Shown here: positions 1 to 6,691 of the stretch, one piece after another
Numbering within the stretch: the first letter of the stretch is position 1
Layout: each line of letters starts with the position of its first letter
Origin: Oscillospiraceae bacterium
Lineage (GTDB): Bacteria; Bacillota; Clostridia; Oscillospirales; UBA644
Reading direction: 5' to 3'
Length of the DNA: 15,683 bases
NCBI GenBank assembly: GCA_015067385.1
Contig: SVMP01000035.1
Location: forward strand, 1-15,683
Translations under genes and position numbers: made by a program
The notes under the pieces: generated by a model
The model's input: the letters and a program-made list of their open reading frames with translations, nothing else
Told to the model about the DNA's origin: nothing
Database searches by the model: none

Positions 1-1018
1 CTACGAAAGCAGTAAGAGCTTCGCGGAGAGGAGTGAACCACTGACCGAAGTAAACAAGTTCAGCAAAACGGAGACCGACCTGCTGTTTAAAGTGGAGAGT
101 GTCTCTGTCAAGACAAAGAGTTTCGAGAATATCGTGAGCCTGATAAAGAATGGTTCCGCCGGGAGTTTCATATACGCCTCTGGATTTCATACCGACAAGA
201 CGGTTTTCAACGAGGTCAGCAATACCGATACCGTTTTCGCCGCCGAGCTTGTTGAGCTTTCTGATTATATCGGAACCCTTCATCTTTTCGCCGTCGATAG
301 CAACGGGAGCGCCGTTTTCAAAATCGATGGTTACATAGGTTGCTTTATCGGGAGCTTTTTCGGGAGAAACACCGAGTTCGAGGATCTTATCGTAATCGGG
401 TTCGTTAGCGGGATTTTCGAGGTCAAGACCTTCGTGAGAAAGGTGCCAGAGGTTCATATCCTTGGAGTAGTTTGTCTCACGGCTTATCTTAAGGGGAATG
501 TTGTGAGCCTCAGCGTAGTCGATCTCTTCGTCACGGGATTTGATATCCCAGATTCTCCAGGGAGCGATGATGGGCATATCGGGAGCAAATGCTTTGATAG
601 CAAGTTCGAAACGAACCTGGTCATTACCTTTACCTGTACAACCGTGAGCAATAGCGTCAGCACCTTCAGCGAGAGCGATCTCAACGATACGCTTAGCGAT
701 TATGGGACGAGCGAAAGATGTACCGAGAAGATATTTATTTTCATATACAGCGGATGCTTTAAGAGTGGGGAAGATAAAATCGTCAACGAATTCATCAACA
801 AGATCTTCAATATAGATCTTGGAAGCACCTGTTTTGATTGCTTTTTCCTGAAGACCTTCAAGTTCAACACCCTGACCTACGTCAGCCGCAACAGCGATTA
901 CTTCGCAGTTGTTATAGTTTTCCTTGAGCCAAGGAATAATGATAGAAGTATCAAGTCCGCCGGAATAGGCAAGAACTACTTTTTTTATACCGTCTTTTTT
1001 TACATTTAAATTACTCAT
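1..1018 (-). CDS. argG: argininosuccinate synthase (3' end beyond window)
   Basis: Joins citrulline and aspartate, using ATP, to make argininosuccinate, the penultimate step of arginine synthesis; cytoplasmic. The reverse strand reads MSNLNVKKDGIKKVVLAYSG at the N-terminus, giving the ATP-pyrophosphatase P-loop AYSGGLDTS, followed by further family segments: AADVGQG, LGTSFARPIIAK, HGCTGKGNDQVRFE and KSRGVYETPGGTIL. About 339 residues are present; the family has about 400, so only the C-terminal oligomerisation tail is missing at the left edge. The ATG at 1018-1016 is preceded by AGGAG with suitable spacing. The gene has its own promoter overlaid by ARG boxes (see 1083-1120), so it is probably transcribed apart from the DUF4956 operon upstream. 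An antisense reading frame covers most of it and is a shadow. Identification is secure. Confidence 0.97.
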   Translation of the reverse strand, partial: MSNLNVKKDGIKKVVLAYSGGLDTSIIIPWLKENYNNCEVIAVAADVGQGVELEGLQEKAIKTGASKIYIEDLVDEFVDDFIFPTLKASAVYENKYLLGTSFARPIIAKRIVEIALAEGADAIAHGCTGKGNDQVRFELAIKAFAPDMPIIAPWRIWDIKSRDEEIDYAEAHNIPLKISRETNYSKDMNLWHLSHEGLDLENPANEPDYDKILELGVSPEKAPDKATYVTIDFENGAPVAIDGEKMKGSDIIRKLNKLGGENGIGIADLVENRLVGMKSRGVYETPGGTILYQAHDILETLCLDRDTLHFKQQVGLRFAELVYFGQWFTPLREALTAFV

Positions 1019-1082
1019 TTTCTTTTTCTCCTAAAATATGTTCAAATTAATTATTATACTGTATTCACGTCGCATTCTTAAT

Positions 1083-1120
1083 GCTGAATTATTATACATC
1101 AGTTTGAATAAAAATGCAAT
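1083..1120 (-). promoter_or_regulatory. tandem ARG boxes (ArgR/AhrC operator) of argG
   Basis: On the plus strand, 1105-1120 reads TGAATAAAAATGCAAT. It matches the B. subtilis ARG box consensus (CATGAATAAAAATKCAAK, from memory) at every position except the first two, which lie at 1103-1104. A weaker box, TGAATTATTATACATC, lies at 1085-1100. As 18-bp boxes they occupy 1083-1100 and 1103-1120, separated by 2 bp, the spacing expected for a hexameric ArgR. They cover the -35 and -10 of the argG promoter, so binding in the presence of arginine should repress it. The regulator gene is not in the window. Confidence 0.7.
1091..1119 (-). promoter_or_regulatory. argG sigma-A promoter
   Basis: Reading the minus strand, TATAAT (1096-1091) is a perfect -10 box. 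TTGCAT (1119-1114) is a partial -35 box at exactly 17 bp spacing. It would give a leader of roughly 65 nt. Both boxes lie inside the two ARG boxes, which is why I prefer it. A second TATAAT lies closer to the gene (1058-1053) with a weaker -35 (TTAAGA, 1081-1076) and could be an additional start. Confidence 0.6.
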
Positions 1121-1180
1121 ATGTATTTATTTACAATCTTTATACCATTGAAAGCCCCGAATATGTTAAAGAATACCAAA

Positions 1181-1840
1181 TCACTGAAATTCTATCACAG
1201 AAGCGTCAAAAACTCCGGGGATTTCGTGAAGAGAATCGATAATCTCCATATCCTTATTGCGAAGGCGTATTTCGGCAGAAAGTTCAACACTCTGTTTTCC
1301 CGTGACCTTTGCCTTGATTCGATGTTTAGGAAGCGTTTTCATTTTTCGGTTAACATCCTGCGCAGCTTCGGGAGAATAGCGTACAGTCAAAAGATACTGA
1401 GCGCCCGAGCCTTTTTTGCTGAGGAACGAGACAGCGAGATACAAAAGTCCCATTAAAACGTTGGCAAAAAGCGCCCAGAACATCATACCCGCACCAGCCA
1501 TTATACCGGCGCCGACAGCCCAGAACATAAAGACCGTATCGACGGGATCTTTGACAGCCGTTCGGAAACGAACGATAGACAACGCACCGACCATACCGAG
1601 AGAAAGCGCAAGATTCGCGGTGACAGTCATGATAATTGCGGCGGTGACGACCGAAAGAAGCACGAGAGACAGAGCAAAACCTTTATTGAAAACAACGCCT
1701 CTGAAAGTTACTTTGTATATAAAAACTATAAATAACGCGATTGCAAAAGCGAGTAGGATCGAGAGAATGACTTTCGTAAAAGAAAATTCACCCGAAAATT
1801 CGCTGATAACACTGTTTTTGATAATGTCCGAAAAGCTCAT
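1181..1840 (-). CDS. DUF4956 four-helix membrane protein
   Basis: A 219-residue integral membrane protein of the DUF4956 family; its biochemical role is unknown. Four hydrophobic segments are visible at about 22-44, 54-76, 102-118 and 120-140. Between the second and third is the family signature GMVGALSIVRFRTAVKDP (82-99). The C-terminal part (about 148-219) is soluble with alternating beta-strand and helix character, resembling a small ferredoxin-like/ACT-type domain. The start at 1840 is preceded by AAGGAG, which sits on the stop codon of the VTC gene, so translation of the two is probably coupled. It is the last gene of the cotH-VTC-DUF4956 operon. I infer it is the membrane partner of the polyphosphate polymerase-like protein, as the pair recurs next to each other in many Firmicutes. 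No clear terminator was found downstream. Confidence 0.85.
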   Translation of the reverse strand: MSFSDIIKNSVISEFSGEFSFTKVILSILLAFAIALFIVFIYKVTFRGVVFNKGFALSLVLLSVVTAAIIMTVTANLALSLGMVGALSIVRFRTAVKDPVDTVFMFWAVGAGIMAGAGMMFWALFANVLMGLLYLAVSFLSKKGSGAQYLLTVRYSPEAAQDVNRKMKTLPKHRIKAKVTGKQSVELSAEIRLRNKDMEIIDSLHEIPGVFDASVIEFQ

Positions 1841-1850
1841 ACATAACTCC

Positions 1851-2516
1851 TTAATCTATTGCTGCCTCAATGGCCATAGCATATTTGGAAAAAGCCGTAC
1901 GTTCAGCCGAAACCGATGATAAGATCGGAACGAGAAACGATGGGAAAGCATTGTCAAACTTGACTTCCACAACTGTTTTTGACTCCGAAGGAAGCGGGAT
2001 AAACGGTTCGTTCGGATCAAAAAGAGATGACACCGAGCGTGAAAACCGAATATTTTCATCGACGGTTATACGAGTATTTTCCGCAGGGAAAACAAACGCC
2101 GTTCGGTCGTATTTAACATTGATAACGGGTCTGAGACCGCACGATATGCGTTTTGCGTGAAATTCCTTTGCAAGACTGTCTTCGGATAAGACATCTTTGC
2201 CTGCCAAAATTGAATAAACATCATCTTTATTCAATAAAAACGAATCTTTATTCACTAAATCGTTCTTTTTGTATTTTTTTTCGAGAACGATATACGAGGA
2301 ATCGCAGTTGTAAAGACGTATTCTGAATTTTTCACGGTTCTGATCACCGTTTGTTTTTTCCGTATATGCGGAAAATTCGGGATCGTCAAAATAAAGACTG
2401 CAGATCGTATATTCTCCGTTCGGATAATGGGAATCGCGGTTAAGAACAGCCCCCAGAAGACTTTTTAATATCTTTGCGGAAGGCTCGGAAACGAGAAATT
2501 TCAATTCATGCCGCAT
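1851..2516 (-). CDS. VTC-domain polyphosphate polymerase
   Basis: A 221-residue protein consisting of just the VTC domain, a triphosphate-tunnel fold that in yeast Vtc4 builds polyphosphate from ATP. The tunnel residues look intact: HELKFLV at 3-9, basic pair R65/R67 in KFRIRLY, E79-K80-K81 in LEKKYKK, R138 in NVKYDRTAF, D153 in TVDEN, E184/K186 in VEVKF, and K211 in FSKYAMA. It has no membrane segment, so it needs a partner at the membrane, probably the DUF4956 product. I chose the ATG at 2516, not an upstream in-frame ATG, because the protein then begins exactly at the domain start (MRHELKF) and GGAGAG lies 8 bases before it. It overlaps the end of cotH by 11 bp, indicating translational coupling. 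Activity as a polymerase, rather than another tunnel-enzyme reaction, is inferred. Confidence 0.88.
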   Translation of the reverse strand: MRHELKFLVSEPSAKILKSLLGAVLNRDSHYPNGEYTICSLYFDDPEFSAYTEKTNGDQNREKFRIRLYNCDSSYIVLEKKYKKNDLVNKDSFLLNKDDVYSILAGKDVLSEDSLAKEFHAKRISCGLRPVINVKYDRTAFVFPAENTRITVDENIRFSRSVSSLFDPNEPFIPLPSESKTVVEVKFDNAFPSFLVPILSSVSAERTAFSKYAMAIEAAID

Positions 2517-5500
2517 TTGTATCACTCTCCGTTCCGAGTTTATCTGCGGGATGAGTGTATGCAAATATCTCCGCCGCATTTTCGACGAGTCCGAGTTCAA
2601 CCGTCAGATCGAATTCGGCACGCTGTTCATCCGTCATATAAAAATAATACTCAATTGCAGTATCGGTAAGGGAAAAAAGCTGTTGGATCTCAGAGATCAG
2701 CTGTTCCTTTCGGGTAAGCCCCGAATCGTTTTTATCCGTAACAAAATATTTGATAACTTTCGTCTGCCAATCCCACGAATTATAGCTGTTGCCCCATTTA
2801 TCGATATTTCTTTTTATCTCATCGCCGATAAGCTCACGGAATTCGTCAACCTTATCGCACACAAGTTCTGCCTGAAAAGTATTGTCAAGATGATAAGAAA
2901 AGCGACGCAGGAACATATCAAAAAACTCGGGGCTTCTGAGCAATCCGTTTATAAGCTTGGTGTTATACTTATGAGCATAGCCCGTTCCCTCGGGATCTAT
3001 AATAAACCAAAGGCTGTAAGCGTAATCTTCCGTCATACCGTAATCGAGGTCATACAATATCCATCGCCATTTGTTATCGGTCTGACTGCTTCGGTAAAAT
3101 TTTGCATTACCGGAATCTCGGTTTCCGTAAAAAGCCTGGGCAATGATAAAATCCGCAAAGCTTTCGACATCAACACGTTTTTTCATGTAATTATAGTTTG
3201 ACGTATCTGCCATGTCGTAATTTTGCGCATACCATAAGACGCTGTACCAATCATCGTTGCTTCCGTGGATAACATTGCCGTTACCGACAAGAAGATCAAC
3301 GCTTTCCGCATCTACGCCGAGATGAGAAGAAATAAAGTTTTCGTCTATTTTTTCTCTGATATAATAAATACCGTAATATTCGCCGTTGATATAAAGAACA
3401 CACGCCTTATAGCCCTGTATCAAAAGGTCCATATCTTTTGCAAGATCGGTACAAAGCTCATCGCGGAAAACAGTACGTCGGTAATCCTGCGAACCCGAAC
3501 GGAGAACGAGGTTCTCAAATCGCGTTATTTCGGGAACATTTTCGAAAAGAGAGCAATATATTTCGGGGGTTCCGTACTTCGCTCTGAATTTGAGTTGAAA
3601 TGAATGCTTTGGATATTCTCTGTTTGACTGTCCGAAAAGTTTCACACCGCAATCGGCGGAAAAACCCCAGATCCCGTCGAAAAGTTCAACTGAGCATGAA
3701 CGTTCCCAATCCTGCCAGATATTAGCGGTTTTTGGATATGTTCCGTTTTCGTTCGGCTCACCGCGAAAACATATCCCCTCCTCCTCGCTCCAAAGCCCAT
3801 AAGGATCGGATGCAAGAGAAACAACGGGCAAAGAATGGTTTTCGTTTACTATATAGCTTTCAGTAACTACAGGGCTTATATATTTGCCGTCCTCCTTACA
3901 AACAGCACGGACAACGGACGTTGAAGAGATCGTTATCGGGCGGTCGTAAAGGAAACTGTGTTCTGTGGGAACAGAGCCGTCAAGCGTGTAAAAAACATTG
4001 CCGTCGGCTTCAAAGCTTAAATAAACAGAATCAATACCGTTAAATATACCGCCTTCAACAGACGGAACAGGAGCAGACGAGATATAACGAAGCCCTTCAC
4101 CGTTTTCAGAACCGGGCGTAGGCGATGTTATATAAATAAATCCGCCTTTTGAGACCGATCTTCCGTAAGACATACCGTAAGGTATCTCTGTTAAAACGGC
4201 TCCGTCACAGAGAAAATAACCGTTGTTATCAGCCTTGTAAAGATACAGCTCTTCATATACGGAATCGAGTTTGAAATCGCAATGAATAAATGTTTGAGTT
4301 GACATCTCGGGGTTTCCCGATGCAAAAACAAGAATATATCCGCCCGGCTGCAAGGTAATTGCGGGGAACTGCCATCTGTTCGGAACATTTTTATTTTGAG
4401 TGAGATAATATTCGGAAAGGTTTATGGGACGCTCTGAATTATTTTTTATTTCGATCCAATCGAAATATTCTCCGTTCTGAACGACATAACTGTCGTTTAC
4501 GACCATGACCTCGTTAATAATAAGCTCTTTTTCGGAATCGTTCCGTAATGAATACGCATCGAGATCTGTGTAATACGGTGACGGATTTCGAACAGTTTCG
4601 AAATCTCCGCCGAGGTAGTCTCGAACAAGGACTTTACCGTTTGAAATATCCTTGTAAGTTACCTCGTCAAGCAAAACTCCTTCACTGTCACACAAAAAAA
4701 TACTTTCGCCGTCAGCAGCAAGTCGGAAAGAAAGATGCGGCTCCGTTTCAGAAAGTCTGTCCTTTCCCGATGCGAAAACAATAATGCTTTCACCTGCTTC
4801 GAGTTTTACGGAAGGGAATGTCCATTTAAAGAAATCGAGAGGGTCGTTTGAAAGCGTATAACCGGAAAGATCGACAGTATTATCGCCGAAATTGGTGATC
4901 TCGACATAATCGGAATATTCTCCGTCGGAATCCGTTAACGAAAAAAGATTCTGAGCCATGACTTCCGTGATTTTAACAGGGTCATTTTTACGTACTCTTG
5001 ATGCGGCAAACAACGCTTTGCCTTCATCGGTATTCGGATAAAGAGGAGACGGCTTTTCGTTCGAACGCCATGAAAAAGATTCTGTTCTTTCATAAACAAG
5101 ATTTCGTTCTGTTTCCGCAGTTAAAACTCTGTCTATGAGAACGCCGTCCGAATTGTGAAGCGTAAACACTTCCCTGCCCTGTTTTGACAGACGCATCGGA
5201 GAATACAATCCGTCACGCACTTCACCGCAAAAATAAACAAGCAGGAAGCCGTCTGCATCTATAACGGTTTTTTCGGGGAAGTACCACGGTGTTGAATTTG
5301 AGTCCTCAACGACATACCAGCCGGAGAGGTCGATCGGATAATGCGTTGCATTACGAAGTTCAACGTAATCGTAAAAGCCGCCGTTTCCGTCGGGATAAAA
5401 ATTATCGTTTGAAAGGAGCATTTCGTTAAAAACAACTGTGCCGAAAACCGCACCCGCCCCATCATTTGTTTCGGGCGGAGAAGATATTGCATGCTGGGCT

Positions 5501-5589
5501 GAAAGACCGACGATAAAAAGAAGAACAAGAAGCGAAACAGACAAAACAGCCGCGGAAAAATACGGCGTTTTCTTTTTCTTTGCGCTCAT
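2506..5589 (-). CDS. CotH-kinase protein with three lamin-tail domains
   Basis: A 1027-residue exported, membrane-anchored protein. Residues 4-7 are lysines followed by one hydrophobic segment (about 11-31), a signal peptide or anchor. Three lamin-tail domains follow (about 50-157, 206-310, 356-473), each with the D-(Y/W)-(V/I)-E-(L/I)-x-N core: DYVELRN at 74, DYVEITN at 227, DWIEIKN at 377. A chitobiase-like beta-sandwich (about 510-579, with YTLDGSVPT) leads into the CotH domain (about 587-978). CotH motifs: GEYYGIYYIREKIDENF (736-752), GNRDSGNAKFYRS (822-834), and WILYDLDYGM (843-852) whose D847/D849 resemble the kinase metal-binding acids. CotH of Bacillus phosphorylates coat proteins with ATP; this version is a surface protein and its target is unknown. 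The start at 5589 has AAAGGAG 7 bases upstream, better than the ATG seven codons earlier. First gene of the operon, with its own promoter at 5647-5675. Confidence 0.9.
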   Translation of the reverse strand: MSAKKKKTPYFSAAVLSVSLLVLLFIVGLSAQHAISSPPETNDGAGAVFGTVVFNEMLLSNDNFYPDGNGGFYDYVELRNATHYPIDLSGWYVVEDSNSTPWYFPEKTVIDADGFLLVYFCGEVRDGLYSPMRLSKQGREVFTLHNSDGVLIDRVLTAETERNLVYERTESFSWRSNEKPSPLYPNTDEGKALFAASRVRKNDPVKITEVMAQNLFSLTDSDGEYSDYVEITNFGDNTVDLSGYTLSNDPLDFFKWTFPSVKLEAGESIIVFASGKDRLSETEPHLSFRLAADGESIFLCDSEGVLLDEVTYKDISNGKVLVRDYLGGDFETVRNPSPYYTDLDAYSLRNDSEKELIINEVMVVNDSYVVQNGEYFDWIEIKNNSERPINLSEYYLTQNKNVPNRWQFPAITLQPGGYILVFASGNPEMSTQTFIHCDFKLDSVYEELYLYKADNNGYFLCDGAVLTEIPYGMSYGRSVSKGGFIYITSPTPGSENGEGLRYISSAPVPSVEGGIFNGIDSVYLSFEADGNVFYTLDGSVPTEHSFLYDRPITISSTSVVRAVCKEDGKYISPVVTESYIVNENHSLPVVSLASDPYGLWSEEEGICFRGEPNENGTYPKTANIWQDWERSCSVELFDGIWGFSADCGVKLFGQSNREYPKHSFQLKFRAKYGTPEIYCSLFENVPEITRFENLVLRSGSQDYRRTVFRDELCTDLAKDMDLLIQGYKACVLYINGEYYGIYYIREKIDENFISSHLGVDAESVDLLVGNGNVIHGSNDDWYSVLWYAQNYDMADTSNYNYMKKRVDVESFADFIIAQAFYGNRDSGNAKFYRSSQTDNKWRWILYDLDYGMTEDYAYSLWFIIDPEGTGYAHKYNTKLINGLLRSPEFFDMFLRRFSYHLDNTFQAELVCDKVDEFRELIGDEIKRNIDKWGNSYNSWDWQTKVIKYFVTDKNDSGLTRKEQLISEIQQLFSLTDTAIEYYFYMTDEQRAEFDLTVELGLVENAAEIFAYTHPADKLGTESDTNAA

Positions 5590-5646
5590 ACAGCCACTCC
5601 TTTCGCACATGCCGATAATTACTGATAAAAATAGATATACTATTAT

Positions 5647-5675
5647 ACTATATCATATTTTTTTATTTTTCTCAA
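5647..5675 (-). promoter_or_regulatory. sigma-A promoter of the cotH operon
   Basis: On the minus strand, TTGAGA (5675-5670) and TATAGT (5652-5647) are separated by 17 bp of A/T-rich sequence. The predicted start is about 50-60 bases before the cotH ATG. A TATAAT also overlaps at 5647-5642 but at 22 bp spacing. The promoter diverges from that of the glycyl radical operon; the two -35 boxes are about 90 bp apart. Confidence 0.65.
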
Positions 5676-5764
5676 CCTTTTACGGCAAAAAAAATTTGAC
5701 ATTTTTCTTAAAATCACTATTGGTTTAAGACAAATAATTATGTTCCTTTTTGAAGAAAAAAATA

Positions 5765-5793
5765 TTGACTTTTGTTTCGATCTATTGTATACT
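5765..5793 (+). promoter_or_regulatory. sigma-A promoter of the glycyl radical enzyme operon
   Basis: TTGACT (5765-5770) and TATACT (5788-5793) have an exact 17 bp spacer, behind an A-rich stretch that could act as an UP element. The start would be near 5800, giving a leader of about 20 bases that is nearly all ribosome binding site (AAAAAAGGAG, 5803-5812). The strong boxes suggest substantial expression unless a regulator intervenes; no dyad operator was found here and no regulator gene is adjacent. Confidence 0.7.
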
Positions 5794-5821
5794 TTAACTA
5801 ACAAAAAAGGAGACAAACGAT

Positions 5822-6682
5822 ATGTACGGAAAGATCTGCAATATTCAGCCTTTTTCCATTCATGACGGACCGGGAATACGAACGGTGATCTTCATGAAAG
5901 GATGCAATCTTCGTTGTTTCTGGTGTCATAATCCCGAATCTCAGGATACAAAGCAGACATTGGCGTTTTATCGGAACAAATGCATAGGATGCGGTGAGTG
6001 TGTAAATGTTTGTCCCAATGTCCGAAACGGAGCCACAGCAAGATTTTCGGAAGAATGTTCACTTTGCGGAGAATGCGCCAAAGAGTGTTATGCCGAAGCC
6101 ATTGAAATGATAGGAAAAGATATCGCCTCCGAAGAAATCGTAAAGATCGCATTGAAAGATAAGAATCTGTTTGAAACATCCGGCGGCGGAATCACGTTTT
6201 CGGGAGGAGAGCCGCTTCTTCAACCGGATTTCATTGCGGAAACGATGAAAGCATGTAAATGCGAAGGCATACACACCGCCATCGAATCAGCAGTATGCGT
6301 TAGTTGGGAAAACATTGAAAAAATACTGCCTTATTGCGATTATTTTATATGCGATCTTAAATCTGCGGATTCCGAAAAGCACAGGAAAGCAACAGGGGTC
6401 GGAAACGAAAGAATAATTGAAAACCTCAGAAAACTTTCAGCAACAGGAAAGCTGAAAGAGATAAAGACACCTGTTATCCCCGATTTTAACGATACCGAAG
6501 ATGACATAAAGGAAATACGAGATATCGTACGTTCATTTGACGGAGAGATCAAATACTCACTTTTGCCTTTTCATAACATATGCGAATCGAAATATGAAAG
6601 CCAAGGCAGAACATTCCGTGCAGCAGGCCTCAAAGAACCGTCAAAAGAAAAAATGGATAAACTTAATTTTTTAATAAAATAG
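5822..6682 (+). CDS. glycyl radical enzyme activase (radical SAM)
   Basis: A 286-residue radical S-adenosylmethionine enzyme that installs the glycyl radical on its partner enzyme; cytoplasmic and oxygen-sensitive. The SAM cluster motif is CNLRCFWC (C28, C32, C35). An inserted ferredoxin-like region carries two further four-cysteine sets, C54/C57/C60/C64 and C79/C82/C85/C89, for two auxiliary 4Fe-4S clusters. The SAM-binding stretch TFSGGEPLLQ follows at about 124-133. The two-cluster insert is typical of activases for non-PFL glycyl radical enzymes (dehydratases, lyases, decarboxylases), and is absent from pyruvate formate-lyase activase proper. The gene starts behind AAAGGAG and ends 9 bp before the start of the glycyl radical enzyme, its evident partner. 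It is the first gene of the operon; the activase-first order is less usual than enzyme-first. Confidence 0.94.
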   Translation: MYGKICNIQPFSIHDGPGIRTVIFMKGCNLRCFWCHNPESQDTKQTLAFYRNKCIGCGECVNVCPNVRNGATARFSEECSLCGECAKECYAEAIEMIGKDIASEEIVKIALKDKNLFETSGGGITFSGGEPLLQPDFIAETMKACKCEGIHTAIESAVCVSWENIEKILPYCDYFICDLKSADSEKHRKATGVGNERIIENLRKLSATGKLKEIKTPVIPDFNDTEDDIKEIRDIVRSFDGEIKYSLLPFHNICESKYESQGRTFRAAGLKEPSKEKMDKLNFLIK

Positions 6683-6691
6683 GTGATCAAG

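Noticed and set aside
92..1009. 305-residue open frame on the plus strand
   Set aside because: It is antisense to argG, whose minus-strand product is unmistakable; the translation resembles nothing and has no ribosome site.
1121..1180. Terminator for the cotH-VTC-DUF4956 operon
   Set aside because: Only a 4-bp CAAT/ATTG pairing without a T-run could be found on the minus strand.
5696..5724. TTGACA as a second upstream promoter for the glycyl radical operon
   Set aside because: No acceptable -10 box lies 16-18 bp downstream (ATTGG-type sequence there); the TTGACT/TATACT pair at 5765-5793 is far better.
5590..5821. Riboswitch or leader RNA between the divergent operons
   Set aside because: Both predicted leaders are too short (about 20 and 60 bases) and no conserved aptamer-like pairing was seen.
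6683..6691. GTG start for the glycyl radical enzyme directly after the activase stop
   Set aside because: The AGGTG that would include it is better read as the ribosome binding site of the ATG at 6692, which gives a family-like N-terminus.
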